A DNA stretch of 64,000 nt from Brachionus plicatilis (GCA_010279815.1 QEOQ01000697.1:29708-93707); one strand, 5' to 3'; positions 19,699-32,800 are shown, counted from the first letter of the stretch. Translations and numbers: made by a program. Notes: generated by a model not told the origin, from the letters alone.

Positions 19699-20700
19699 AT
19701 GGGCTCAAGAAACTCAAGATGTCCAAGACCATGTCCGCCAGGTTGCGTTCCTGTATATCCATCCTGTGCTCCTCGTCAATGTCCTCCGCCATGCCCTCCA
19801 CCATGCCCTCCACCATGTCCTCGCCCATGTCCTCGCCCATGCCCCCGCCCATGCCCACCTCCATGTCCTCCACCTATGCAAATGCAAATGCAAATGCCTA
19901 TGCCAATGCCAATGCCAATGCCAATGCCAATGCCGATGCCGATGCCATCATTCTGTCCTCCTCCAATGCCACCACCAATGCCACCACCAATGCCAATGCC
20001 AATGCCATCATTCTGTCCACCTCCAATGCCACCACCAATGCCCATGCCATGTCCACCACCGATGCCCATGCCATGTCCACCACCGATGCCCATGCCATGT
20101 CCTCCACCGATGCCCATGCCTTGTCCTCCACCGATGCCACCACCAATGCCGATGCCATGTCCTCCACCGATGCCCATGCCATGTCCACCTCCGATGCCAA
20201 TGCCAATGCCATGTCCACCGATAATGCCTCCTCCATTTCCAATGCCTTTTCCACCCTCTCTTCCACCTCCAATGCCTTCATTTATGATGCCACAAATGTC
20301 TAATGGATCCTTTCCACCAATGTTTCAACAGATGCCAGCCTTACCACCTCCAGTTTTTCAACCACCATTCACACAAGTGGCCCCACCACCACCACCACCG
20401 TCATTCACTCTTCCACCACAACCAACTCTTACTCAAAATTTAAATCAAGGAAATGTTTTCCGGGCCCAACCTGTTCCAAACATGAATCAATTGCCATGCT
20501 GTCCTCCTAATTTTTATCCACAACCTCAACAACAACAATTTAGACCATTTTGTCCTCCAGGATGTGTTCCAGCTCCACAAAAATGTCCACCAGGTTGCGT
20601 TCCAAATTCATCCAGAGCAAAAAATCAATCATTTACTAACTATCCGGAATTCGGTAGAAATTCCCGTATGAGACAGATAAGTCCTAATGAAAGAAAATGA
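19699..20700 (+). CDS. Pro/Met/Cys-rich low-complexity protein with CPPGCVP motifs (333 aa)
   Basis: Single coding exon. The start MGSRNSRC closely parallels the upstream gene's MGGRNARC and fits an N-myristoylation context better (Gly2, Ser6, basic residues; Cys8 is available for palmitoylation). CPPGCVP occurs at residues 12-18, 285-291 and 296-302. Between them lie about 170 residues of CPPPMPMP, CPRPCPRP and PMPMPMPM repeats, then a Pro/Phe/Gln-rich part. No signal peptide or membrane segment. The shared N-terminus and shared motif with the 5' neighbour indicate paralogy despite different repeat content (Pro/Met here, Gly/Met there). Function unknown. The alternating Cys-Pro pairs could allow disulfide cross-linking or metal binding. 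All other frames of the repeat are also open, which is an artefact. Confidence 0.75.
   Translation: MGSRNSRCPRPCPPGCVPVYPSCAPRQCPPPCPPPCPPPCPRPCPRPCPRPCPPPCPPPMQMQMQMPMPMPMPMPMPMPMPMPSFCPPPMPPPMPPPMPMPMPSFCPPPMPPPMPMPCPPPMPMPCPPPMPMPCPPPMPMPCPPPMPPPMPMPCPPPMPMPCPPPMPMPMPCPPIMPPPFPMPFPPSLPPPMPSFMMPQMSNGSFPPMFQQMPALPPPVFQPPFTQVAPPPPPPSFTLPPQPTLTQNLNQGNVFRAQPVPNMNQLPCCPPNFYPQPQQQQFRPFCPPGCVPAPQKCPPGCVPNSSRAKNQSFTNYPEFGRNSRMRQISPNERK
19790..20225 (+). repeat. Coding CCNATGCC-type minisatellite
   Basis: Hexamer and 18-30-mer units (CCAATG, CCACCGATGCCCATGCCATG) are repeated in frame, producing Pro-Met and Cys-Pro-Pro-Pro runs. It is open in several frames on both strands. Confidence 0.85.
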
Positions 20701-20703
20701 AAA

Positions 20704-20754
20704 GTAAGTATTCACAATTTAGATTAATAGTCAAACTCATGATATTTATTTTAG
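20704..20754 (+). other. Candidate 51-nt 3' UTR intron
   Basis: GTAAGT starts 4 nt after the stop codon of the 333-aa gene and a pyrimidine-rich TTTATTTTAG ends at 20754. Length and borders match coding introns in this window. Confidence 0.4.
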
Positions 20755-21296
20755 ATTGGAAACCTAAGTCCTAAGATTTTATTTGTCTGATTTTTTTGAT
20801 TTATCTTTAAATTACTTTAAAAGTAGTGTCTTAGTTGTTCAGTATAGAAAGTATATTTTTATGGTTCTATAGGGATATTTTTTTTTGATGGAAACTATAT
20901 ATATCTTATTTTTTTTCTTTATAACAAAGAATTAATGTTAGAACGATATTTTTGATGGAATTTTTTTTATTTTATTGAACTAATTAGTAGAATGTCCGAT
21001 GAAAATCGGTCGAAATTATTCCAATTTTTAGAACTATTCAATCAACCCAAAAAACAGTGATTGAGATTAACAAAATAATTTTATAAGAAATGAATTTAAC
21101 ATTTAATATTTAGAGTCTATTTTTTATTAGAATAAAATTAAATTATAACCATTTTATTTTTCAAACAAAGACAAAACTCGTAAAAAAGTTTTGCTGAATG
21201 TATTTATCAAAAATTCGATTAAAATTTTATTCCAATTTGGATTCTAATCTTTTTGATTCAGACTATTTTTCATCAAACAAATTACACAGTCAAAAA
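20755..21296. other. Spacer between cluster genes 2 and 3
   Basis: AT-rich, no gene. The 100 bp or so before 21297 probably form the 5' UTR of gene 3. Confidence 0.4.
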
Positions 21297-21832
21297 ATGG
21301 GTTTGAGCAAATCAAAAGCCGAAAAATCAGTTCAACAAGGTTTCCCAAATCAACCAGGCTTTTCAACTGCACCAGGTCAATTTCCATCATTTGCTAGTCC
21401 ATCTGGTGCTTTTGGATCTCAATCATTTCCTGCAACTGCATCAGGTTTCGGTGCACCTGGATTTTCCTCACAAGCCTCTTTTCCGCCATTTCCAGCTCAA
21501 ATGCCAGGACAAATGGGTGGTTTTTCAAATAATCAAATTTTTGGCCAAGCACCATTAGTTTCATCATCCAACTTCCCAGTTTCATATCCAGGACAACGTA
21601 TGCTTATTTTTTATCATAAAAATTATTCTCAATTTAACAAAAATTTATAACAGCATTCAGACCACTCATTCCAGGATACGCACCAGCTCCAGGAAACGAA
21701 AGAAGAGGTGAGACATCTTTAAACCATCAAAATTAATAAAAAAATTAAAAAATTTATTTAGATCAACAAATGGGACAAATGATTCCTCAGGTTCAACCTG
21801 GACAGCAACAAGGCAAAGCTCGAAAGCATTAA
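21297..21832 (+). CDS. Met-Gly low-complexity protein with Src-like N-terminus (141 aa, 3 exons)
   Basis: Exons 21297-21597, 21654-21707 and 21762-21832, with GT-AG introns of 56 and 54 nt, sum to 426 nt. The start MGLSKSKAEKS follows the N-myristoylation rule (Gly2, Ser6) and has the lysine pattern of Src-family SH4 segments. The rest is a Gln/Pro/Phe/Gly/Ser-rich disordered chain (GFPNQPGF, QMPGQMGGF, QMIPQVQPGQQQ) ending in KARKH. There is no CPPGC motif, but its position, strand and Met-Gly start link it to the two genes upstream. I do not recognise a family. The upstream in-frame extension (from 21198) was rejected because it starts at a non-ATG codon and lacks the conserved-looking start. 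Confidence 0.65.
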
Positions 21833-24800
21833 TCTTCAGCTAGCTGAATATTGCAAGAAACATAATGATTTGAAAGAATTGATTTTTTTGATTTATCCAT
21901 TTATTCTGTTTTTATTTGACACTCAATTTTTTACTAAAATGTTTATTTATTTATCAACTAAAGAATGGCAATATCTATTGTACTATTGATGATGGTAGAG
22001 ATGTTGAGTAAAAACCTCTTTATATTCGTCTTTGTGCGACTAGGAAATATATAACACTGAGCTCTAAAAATATCAAAAATTTTATTTAAATCGGTTTAAG
22101 TTATTTTATTTTAAAAAGTAATGATCCAGAGATTATGAGTATGAATTAATTTGAAAATTTAATAAAATTTATCCAAAAATTTTTCTTTTCAATCTTCTAA
22201 ATTCAAAATTTCTTTATGTTCTAAAATATAGCCACATTCATTAATCATTGTCTTCAAGTGAAAGAAAGATAGAAACAGGCTTAAAATATCATTTAAAATT
22301 TAAAAATACCGTCGAGAAGAAACCTTTATTTCTTTAAAAAAAATCACATTAATAATCATTAAAAAGTGTATTTAATTTACAAAAGTATTCATTTGTATAA
22401 TATTAAATGGACCTTTTCTTTACAAATATATAAAGGCATATAAAAATTAATTTAAAAGTAAAATAAGATGGAAAAATTCTGCCACGGTTGTAAATAAATG
22501 GATTGAATTTTGGATAATTTCAAACATGTCGAGATCTAAATTTATATTTAATAATGGGTCTAAGTATAGTTTTTTAAAGAACCAAACAGACTGGTACGTT
22601 AGTCATAAAGTCAAACTTCAAGTCACGGACTTAACTAAAGTTTAATTTTTAATTTTTTTTTATTTCGAATTTAACACTACAATTTTTTGAGTTTTTTACA
22701 AAATAAATTCGAAATTATTCTAAGAATAAAATCAAACTTTTACGCTTACTCTTAGTTTAAAGTCAGACGTCAAGGTTTATTCTAAAAAAAAATAAAAAAA
22801 TTTTATAACATGGTTTCGATGGTATTAGTTCCGTATGGAATAAACCCAAATTTTGAGTTCCAAGAGTAATGGTCACGAGTTTACGGTAAGTCTTTTTGGT
22901 TTCATTTTTTTAAGATTTAATTTCATTTTAATAACATATTGGAAAAAAGAAAAAATAGCACCAGTTTCAATTAATAAAAATAGTTAAAAAATCACTAGAA
23001 TATTTCTTTGTGATAAAAATATCAATGTTAAAGTTTTCAACATTTAAGCCGTAGTTTTTCAATAAAATTAATTTGACTTTTGGAATTTGTGGCAAATTAA
23101 ATTTAGTTCTATTAATTTTATAATAATTTAAAATTTTAATTTTAATTTAGAATTCAAATAAATGAAGTTGTAATAAATCTAAAAGATAGTACTAGCCTGT
23201 TGATTAAACTTGAAATATAAATATATCATAATTTCAAATATTAATTTTCTAAATTAAATGATCATTAAAAATCTGAATGAGCTTATATGAGACAATTTGA
23301 AATTGAAAAATTTTCATTGAAAAATTCAATTTTTTGTTGTTATATTTAACGCAGAGACTTATTTTCGTATAAAACTAGCCATTTTTACCATAGTAAAGTA
23401 TTGTGCATAATTCTGCATGAATTTTTTCTTGCAGAGCTTTGCAAAAATATAAATTGAGGCAAAAAAGAGTCGGAAAATTAATTAGAAAAACTTGCTAAAC
23501 CAAATTTTTTGAGTGTATAACAAATCTAAAGGAAAAAATTATTTGATTTAGCATAATTTGAAAAGTTAACTAATCATTCCTTTTTCTTATCTATTTTAAA
23601 TTTTGAAATTTAACTATTTAAAAGAAAAATTATTTTCAGTTTAAATTTTCAAATGTATTCACATGGTTACGGGATACATTGCGCTTTGACTATATATATT
23701 TATCAACACAAGAAGCTTTTTTGCACTTGATGCATTCCATGTTTGTAAATCATCATTAAATCATTATTAAAAACCTGTACAAAATCAAGTTGTTAATTTC
23801 AATCATTATTATTATTTGAATACAGGTTTCCCCTTTTTAAAATGTCGGATGCTAAGTCCTTGAAATAAATTCGGTTCAGCAATTACATAATTTTCATATA
23901 TTTTTTAATTTAGGGATAAATTATTTACTAAAATTTAGAATTTAAATTAACAAGCCGACGCAAATCTTTCAAAATTATTATAGCTTTTATTTTGTGAATT
24001 TTTTTTTTTTAAATAAAATTTAAAAATCAAATGACCAATTAATTTTTGAGTACCCATTTTTTTTAAGATTTTGATTAATTATATATTTTTAATTTCTAAA
24101 TCTAAAAATACCAGATCTCTAAATGACTGTAATTTTTAATTTAGTTTTTATATTCATTTTCCACTTTCAAAGTTTTCTAACTTATTTAAGTATTTATTGA
24201 TCTTATTTTCTAAAATAACCCTGTTTCTTATAAATAAGAAAAGAGACAAAATAAATGATTCATTATTTGTTTTATTTTTTTTTATGAATATCGTTAATAA
24301 ATAGGCATTGTGAATTTTGGAGCAAAGAAGAAAAACAAAAATTTATAAATGAAATAACTTTTTTACTAATTTTAAAAATTGTTACGCAAAATGTACTAAA
24401 TGTATTAGAAAATCATTAATTAAAATTTAAATCATTACATTTGTATATTTTAATCATGCATTTTAAAATATTTAAAAAAAATTTTGTTTAAAAATATAAA
24501 TTTAAAAATAAGTTTAGTAATAATTAAGTATCTGCTAATAGTTATCTCGGATTTTTTATGTCAATTAGATTGTCAATCAATTTTTTTTTTATAAAATCTT
24601 CCAATAGTGACTTAATGATTAAACTAGATAACTGATCGTAAAATGCCAATGGTTTATTTTAAAATACTAAATGAACGATTAAATATTCATCAATTACATG
24701 TAAGCATAATTATTTTCTAAATAAAAATAAAAAAATTTCTTAAAATTAATTTTATAATATTGAACTTAATTAAAATCGAAAAGCTTTCAATTTTAAAGCA

Positions 24801-25089
24801 ACAAGTTTTACTAAAATTCAGTTGTAAATTAGATTAGCATTTAGAAAAATTAACCTTAAACTTCAGTTTTTTGAATTTATCAAGATGAAATAAAAAAAAT
24901 TCCTCATTATTTTTATTGATGGATATTAGAAATACACATTCTGTTATGACTCAATAAATAAATAAAGAGACTTTAAAAGAAAAGCTTTAACATAATTCTG
25001 GCGAAATAATTCCGTTTTTAATTTTGTAAATAAAGTTACTCAAAAAAGCTTTAAAAAAATTTTTTAAAAAATTTTGAAAATCTTCATGT
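21833..25089. other. Long AT-rich intergenic region
   Basis: No supported gene in 3.2 kb. It contains an AAGTC/GACTT dispersed-repeat segment at about 22560-22880. Near 23400-23460 there are TGCAGAG/TTTGCA-type motifs also seen at 2306, 13650, 36760 and 56510. A short fragment at about 24302-24345 (GGCATTGTGAATTTTGGAGC) matches the end of the foldback element in peroxiredoxin copy 2. Confidence 0.5.
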
Positions 25090-26370
25090 TCACATAATTC
25101 TTGAGCCGAAACCGAAAGTTTGTTTTATTGAATTGAAATAATAATTTTTCCATCCTTCTTCTGTGTTCTCCAAAAAATTTTGCGGTATACCAGTCTGATT
25201 AAGTGTCAACAATGTGTAATCTTCTTTTTCGTTAAATTCCAATGTCACAACCGAATAATGATCATCAGCCCAGCGTTTATTTTTCCAATTCATAACTATT
25301 TTTTTGTTAGGCACCTTTAATAAATTTAATTTGAAATTATTTTATTTTTATTTATCAAAAATATTTAACTTACCAATTCAACAAAACTTCCTGTCACATT
25401 CGAATCGAATAGCGAAAATTTTCCGCCTTTTTCTGGCTCATAGACAATATTTGAAGAACGTCCAAAAGCTCTTACCATCTTAATTAACAGATAAAAAATA
25501 AAAATTAAATTAAAAATAAAAATAAAATAGAAATTTAATCAAATTACCTCAATATTTGTAAACACGTCATATAATTCGTTAACTCGGCATTTAAAATCTT
25601 CATTTAGAGACAATTTTTTGGTAAGTATTTTAACAGAGCCATTTATTTCCTGGTTTAACTTTTCTGAGGCGGATTTTTCGGTCGATTTGGGTCCCTGTAA
25701 GTTTGCTTGAGTTGAAGCAAGATTTTTCAAATTACTGCTGCTGTCCTTTGTGGGCAAAATAAGTCCTTGGGAAAACTCTTTTTAAATTTTTAAAATATTA
25801 TCAATATTTAATTCAATTTGTTTGGTTTTTAATCACCTTCTTTCAGCAGAGTAATATACTTGGCGAGTTGTTCACGTATTTTTTCTGTTCCTTGACGATA
25901 CATGAACTCTTTTAACTTTGGCTGCTTATTGTCATTGGTCATGGTGATGTTAACATCCACATCTTTGGCATCATGTTCCTCGCTTAAATTGGGAATATCA
26001 AATTTTCCCTTGTAGACAGTTTTATTTTCGCTGTTTTTCAGCGTTCCTTCCCAGTCTCCATTTATTACCCATTCATAGAAAAATATTAATTTAGCTTTTC
26101 GGTTATTAGCAGTCGCTTCGCCTTCAATTTTGCTTATTTCCTTTATTTTACACGAAACTAAAGCAAACTAATTTGAAATCTTAAAGGAAAAATGTTCATC
26201 TAAAATTTACATTCTTCGTTTTCAATTTTCAAACCACTCAAAAGCTCTTTGATCTTATCTCTTGACCACGGAGTTGCATTTTTCTCGGTCCAATGCCAAT
26301 TGTTAACATTGGTGGCATCAGCTCGTTCTTCAACAATCCATCTTGGATCACCTTCTCCCCACTTGGCCAT
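25090..26370 (-). CDS. AHSA1: AHSA1, activator of Hsp90 ATPase (346 aa, 5 exons)
   Basis: Minus-strand exons 26370-26211, 26157-25837, 25777-25548, 25478-25374 and 25314-25090 sum to 1041 nt. The protein starts MAKWGEGDPRWIVEERADAT, essentially the animal AHA1 consensus. It includes the NVNNWHW motif (residues 21-27), which in AHA1 helps stimulate the Hsp90 ATPase. The Aha1_N domain follows (NNRKAKLIFFYEW, FDIPNLSEE). A Ser/Lys linker leads to the START-like AHSA1 domain (ELYDVFTNIE, GGKFSLFDSNVTGSFVEL, EGWKNYYFNSIKQTFGFGSR). It is cytosolic and binds the Hsp90 middle and N domains. Length is close to human AHSA1 (338). In exon 2 an alternative in-frame acceptor 12 nt upstream is also possible. 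No neighbouring gene is functionally linked. Confidence 0.93.
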
Positions 26371-29300
26371 CTTATCTCTGTTTAGAGGTATAGTTCACGA
26401 ATTTTCTTTTAAAATAAGTTTGATTATAACTAGAAAATTTTGGTATTATATACTTGCGCGCTTTTATATTTCAAAATGCATACTATTTAACTGAAATAAT
26501 TTATTCTAGAAATTTCTAGAGTATATTTCTTCAAATATATATATTAATTTTTTTAGACTAAGTTACTAAAAATTGTTATCAAAATTTAGCAAATTTTACT
26601 TTTGCTTAAGTTAAAGAATGATCGTTTAGTCTGGTGAAAAATAAATGGCCTAAACTTTTTGAGATACAAAATGAAACTAAAAAATCAAATTCTCTGACAA
26701 TTTAATGTTGAATTGACTTTTTAATAATTTTGGACTCAAAGTATAAAAATTAATTAAAAGATAGTATAAATGACTTACTAATCAAAGACCAGACCAAAGA
26801 CAAGTCCACGTCATAACTTTGACTTAAAACTGTGACTTATAAACAAAACTACTCTAGATATTTTTTTTAGTTTTTGAATTTCTTTTTATAAGAGAAATTG
26901 ATTGATTTCGGTTTAAAGTATGTTCATTAGTGAAGAATATTTTTTTTAATATGGGGAAAATCTTTTAACAAATAGTAAAAAATTTATATAAAATAAAAAT
27001 TATTTTTTATAGAATTTAAACCATTTAAATTTTATTAGTATAAAAAATAATTCATATAGAATTAAAAAATTATCGCATTAAGTTAAGTCAAGACTTAACT
27101 TGACTTGACTTTTTTCAGATTTTGACTTATTTTTTACCTATTTTTTTTTATTTTTTCTACATAAGATGATGTGTTTCGATAAAAAGGAAATTAAAGACTA
27201 ATAGGTCGGATTCATAATTTTATATCAAAATTTTAACAAATTTTAATTTATAAAAATGAAACTAAACAAAACATCAACTAAAGTTTTGATTTGACTTTTT
27301 ACTCATAAAAATAATTCAAGTCAAATCGTGACTTGAACTCTGAACTTAAGTCATTATAGTATTAAAAAAAACTTTAATGGAATAAAACACGTATTATTAT
27401 AGTAAAAAAATCAACTCAAGATTTTTAACTTCCTCGGCACACACTCGGCTTCTTTTATCAGATTCATTAATTTTATTATTAAATGTAAGACTAGCTGAAG
27501 ATTGGGAAATACTAAATGGAACATGAACAACTGGAGCTTCAGGAGCATCTACTTCAAGATATTTTCATAACCTTTGGGTTTTGAATTCGAATTCAATTAA
27601 ACTCAGGCTTAGTTATAGGTAATCAATTATCTGCATATTAATTCAATTGTCGCCTGTATGTTATATCAATATGATAAATAGATCGATGGATGACTTTAAA
27701 ATATACAATTTAAACTTTCAAAGCAAACTTTTTATAGTATGTCAAATTTTTATATTCTATAATTAAAAATTTTATTTCTTAAAAAAAAAAAAAATTTTTA
27801 TTTTAAAAAAAGTTTTACATTATTCTATAAAATTCATTTATATTCTAATAAAAAAATGTATTCGTCAAAAAAAGTCGCCCTATCAATATTATTTATTTGC
27901 GAATTTAGATTGAATACCAAAATTTTTTTAATTGATACCACAAATTTTAAAATAAATGTACACATTTATTGAAAAACTTGACTTGACAAAAGATATTGAA
28001 AAAATTCAATAAAATAAGATTTACACTTAATTAATTAAAAAATCACTTTTTATTTATAATTGACAATTTTTATATTAAGAAAACCACAAATTAATTAAAA
28101 ATACGTCTTTTGGGGTTTAAAAAAAATGTTGTGTAATAATAAAAATTAAAATTATATATTTTTAATATTTGTGTCTATTCTAATAAATTGGTGGTGAAAT
28201 TAAAAAAATAAACTTTTTTTTTATTTTTGTGTAAATTTTTAATATTTGTGGCTTTTTTAATAATTTGTGTTATGAAACTTAAAAATTGTGTTATTTTATT
28301 TAAAGAATTGTGTACATGATTTTAATGGGTTTTATTTATTTTTTTCAAAATATTGGTCTTCAATTATTAATTCATAGTCAGACTTTGTTTTTTGATCAAC
28401 TCTGCCTAAAGTAATGTATTCTCATCACTTATATGTCTGCTTACATTTACCTTTAGTGGTCAAAAAATGATTTATTTATTTATTTTATTTCATTTTCAAA
28501 AAATGATTTAATCAATGAACCAATGGATCAGATAATATGTTTTAAAGCATTTTTGGACTTGCCTAAATTAATTGGATTTTTCCCAATTTTTAGAATCTCT
28601 CAAAATAATAATTAAGCCTTTTTGGTTGTGATTTAAGGATGACTGGGAAATTAAAGAAAATTAAAAAAAAGGTATCAGAATGTCTATATCTTTACCAGTC
28701 CCTAATAATGTCATTCTTTAGGTCTATTAAATAATGGCCAAAATGGATTTCATTTTATAAGACAAATAGACAGTTTCCATGATCAAAAATTTGAGACACA
28801 CTATTGTGAATTTAGAATTGATGTTACACGGTGATCATGTTTTAGTCTTGATTTTTTTATGTTCATTTTAAAATAAATTTTAAAAATAATTATTTTTCTT
28901 TTTTCGTTAAATATTCTCAAAATTTAGTTGCTGAAACTCAAGTTGAAGGAGATCGGGAGTATTGAAAGTTATGCAACTTTAAAGCCTCAATTTTTACGTA
29001 ACTAGACTGAGTAAAATGCGCAAATAAAAGCATTAAAATTTCGAGAGAATAATTTATTAAAATTTTCAAAATTAGAATAAACCTCGTTGAAATAATTGAT
29101 CTCTAGTACTTTAAATTCCAAGAGTATCCAATAGTTAGTCTAAACGCAAGTTATCTTTCTCTCTTTTAAGTTAAACTAGACAATTTTAAACAATTAATGC
29201 AATTAGTCACATTGTTTAAATCAAAATCAAAATTAAAATTTCAAAATTACTTTCAGACATTATTCGAAAATATTTAAGACGAAATTTAGTTCTAATCAGC

Positions 29301-29836
29301 TGTGAGTTTTAGTGTATTGTTTTGAAAGATAAAAGAAAAGCGTAATTTAAAGATGCCTTCATTTTACTCTTCGCATTCTAAATCAATCTTTGTCTGTCTA
29401 TGAAATAAAAAAATTAGCAAAAAAATTTGAGGCCTCGAAGACTTTGCCTCTTTTCCAAAGATATTTCAACTTTTTTTAATGGGTTCGGTATAACTTGGGA
29501 CTATAATTAGACCATAGTTTATATTCAATCCTATAGTAAATTTTTGTATCATTAGCCTTTGTTTTGATAATTCACACTACTTGGACATCTTGAAAATATC
29601 TTGGTAAAATTGATTTTTTCAAAACATTTCATTTTTATCTTATCGTGGCCTCTAAGCAAAATTTAAAAGATAAATTCAATTTAGGAATCATTTAAAACTG
29701 AACGAAAATGAAATTTTTTATTCAAAATTTAATTTAGAAATTCAAAATAAAAATATTTCGATGTAGAATTGATGGGTCCAGTGCAACCAAATCAACAATA
29801 GAATATTTATTTTGAAGATTAAAAAAATTTAAAAAA
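26371..29836. other. Intergenic region between AHSA1 and ATG9
   Basis: Divergent spacing, so it holds both promoters. Segment 26770-27370 is rich in AAGTCAAG/CTTGACTT units. On the minus strand at 27570-27411 an open stretch reads LEVDAPEAPVVHVPFSISQS, then INESDKRSRVCAEEVKNLEL. It looks protein-coding but is unrecognised and isolated. Between 27940 and 28330, CACAAAT(A/T)TTAAAA motifs recur in both orientations. Nothing else is seen. Confidence 0.5.
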
Positions 29837-32800
29837 ATGTCCACATCCGTACATCAATATAGAGGCCTGAATGCACAATCTACGGATAATGAAGAAGAAG
29901 ATTATCCGCCTCAATTAACCACATTGACTCATGAAATCGGAAAATGTAATTTTAATAAGAAAATTTTTAAATTAAAATTTATTTTTTTGCTTTTTTCCTA
30001 GCAAAATGGAGTCACATTGACGATTTAGATGAATTTTTCGCTCGGGTCTATCATTATCACCAAAACCATGGCATGCCGTCGCTGATCTTAACCGAATTTC
30101 TAAATCTTTTTCAAATAGTTTTCTTGGCGTTTTTCAGCGTTTTTATGCTCGAATGCGTGAACTACAATTTTTTGTTCCAAAGCCAGCATGTAATTAGTGA
30201 TAAAAAAAATAATTCATTTGTAGAAAAAAGGTCTTTGCATGACGTAATATATCCTCTCAACCAGTGTGTCAACAAGTAATTTTTATCAAGTTTACCATGT
30301 GGAAGCTTATTTTTTTCCAATAATAGCGTTGACTTCAAAATATGGTTTTCTATAGTTATTGTTTTTATATTTTGGGTCTTTCGACTAATTAAAGCAATCT
30401 ACAACATTGCCCGATATGCCGAGATTAGGTCTTTCTACATATCAGCTTTGAATATACATACGGTTAGTAACTTTATTTAGATTTTATTTTAATTTATTTA
30501 ATTAAACCAAACAAGTATAAAATTCCAAGTTAAAAAAATCCTTTATTTTTTTTTGTTTTTCAGAAAAAATTTAAACTCAGATTAATTTTAAAGGGATCTG
30601 TAAAATTGGGAAAAAAATTTTGTAGCAAGTTAAATTTTTCGGCCAAATTGAAGTTTAAATTTTTGGGGATTTTTTTTCTGAAGTAAAAATTAATCAATTT
30701 TTTGAAATTTCACAAAATTTAACTTTTTTTTCGCTTAAATATATTTTAATTATTATTAACACTCAAAGGACCAGCGGTGTCAAATTGACACCATTTCAAC
30801 AATTCAAATTTAATCTTTTTAGTTAACGATCAATCATATTTACATGCTTTACTATTTTTTTTTAAAGCTTTGATAAAGGTCTTTTAAATATCAAGCTTTT
30901 CATGATACATACTTTTAACAAAGTTTTTGTCAAAAATAGCCGGTCTTTTGAGCGTTAAATTCCATTTAAAGCGTTCTTTGAGCCATAATTTGGATAACTC
31001 AATGTGGATTTTAAATTGGTCTTTTAAGTTTTCAAATAAAGATTTTAGAAGAATCAATTAAAAAAATTCAAAAAATTTTATTTTTTATTTAAAATATTAA
31101 GCATTCAATATTTAATTAGAAAATGAACCAAAATGAAATTTTTTTGTCATCATTTTTTGACGAGATTTTAATCAATTAAGTTAAGATCATGTGATCATGA
31201 TCTTAAACTTCAAGTAGCCAATTTTTCAAGGTAAATTTATTAGAATTTTTTTAAACTTAAAAAACTAGATCTAAAAAATTAGCTACGCAGTTGTAAATTC
31301 ATTAATTTATTCAAGGCTTATATGATTATATATGAAATTAAATTTTTTTTTAAATTTTTTGAATAATTCTTGTGATAAAAATAAAAAAATTGATACAAAA
31401 TTTTACCAAAACATTTACTTCAAATTTGAGCCAGAAACAAATTCAAAAATAAAAAATTGATTTAATATTTAAAAAATTGTCGATATTTGATTTTTAAGAT
31501 TCATTGATATTAAACTGAGATAATTACTTTTCCAAAAGTTAGTAATGACCTATGACTTGAGACTTTTATACAATTCTGATTAAAACTTTAAATAAATTTT
31601 GTTTTTCTAAAGAACGATTTGCCGAACATAACTTGGAATGAGGTGCTGGAAAAGCTTCTTCAAATGCAAAAAAAGCACCATTTATGTATTCATAAACAAG
31701 AGTTGACTGAATTAGACATTTATAACCGTATTCTTCGATTTAGAAATTATTTAGTAGCCATGGTGAATCAGGGAATTTTACCACCAAAAATTGATGTACC
31801 TATTTTCGGCCAATTGTATTTTATTCATTAATTTATTTAACTTATTTAATATTTATTTTCGAAGAGTCTTGCTAACCACTGGCTTCAAATATAATTTTGA
31901 ATTTTTATTTTTTTGTAAATTAATTTTTACAAGTCAAAATTAGCCAAAAAATTATTTTTTTTCTAAATAGGGGGACCATTTGCACCTTTTCAAAATTGTT
32001 ATCAACTAAGACATGAATACAAAGTTTACAGTAAACGAGCTGAGCTCACCGCCGAGTAAATTTATTAACTACATTTATTTTTGATAATTTTTTATTTTTC
32101 CTTATCATTTAGATTATCCAAGTCAATATTGTTGCTCGGAATTTTGAATTTAATCTTATCCCCAGTAATATTTGTTTGGCAACTGCTCCAATTTTTGTAC
32201 AATTATACTGATGTAATTTTTTATTTTTTTTATAAAATTTTATTAAACAAAATTGCTTAGTTGATTAAACGAGATCCAAGTGTGCTCGGATCGAGAAGAT
32301 GGAGCAACTATGGCCGGTTGTATTTCAGACATTTTAACGAGCTTGATCATGAACTAGATGCAAGATTGTCCAAAGCCTATAGACCAGCAATGAATTATCT
32401 GAGTTCATTTGTGTCAAAATTTCTGTCAGTTTTAGCCAAGTTTTTTGTATTGACATGCGGAACCATATTTGCCGTTCTGGTTCTATTGACAATATATGAC
32501 GAAGATGTCATTAACATTGAACATTTGCTTACAATAATATCTGTGACAGGTGCAATAGCTGGAATAGCCCGATCTCTTATACCTGATGAGGTAGTTTCAT
32601 AATACGGCTAAATTTAAAAAAAAAATTTACACCCATGTTTAGAATTTTGTTTTTTTCACTGATCAAATGATGTTCCAAGTATTAGCCCATGTTCACTATA
32701 TGCCAGATTCATGGAAAGAGCATGCAAATTCTTACATTGTGCGAGATGAGTTTGTTAAATTATTTCAATATAAATTTGTAGGCTCAAATTTTCGATTTTT

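Noticed and set aside
19719..20303. Four further long ORFs in other frames over the Pro/Met repeat
   Set aside because: Repeat units without stop codons leave all frames open; only the frame starting MGSRNSRC has CPPGCVP ends shared with the neighbour gene.
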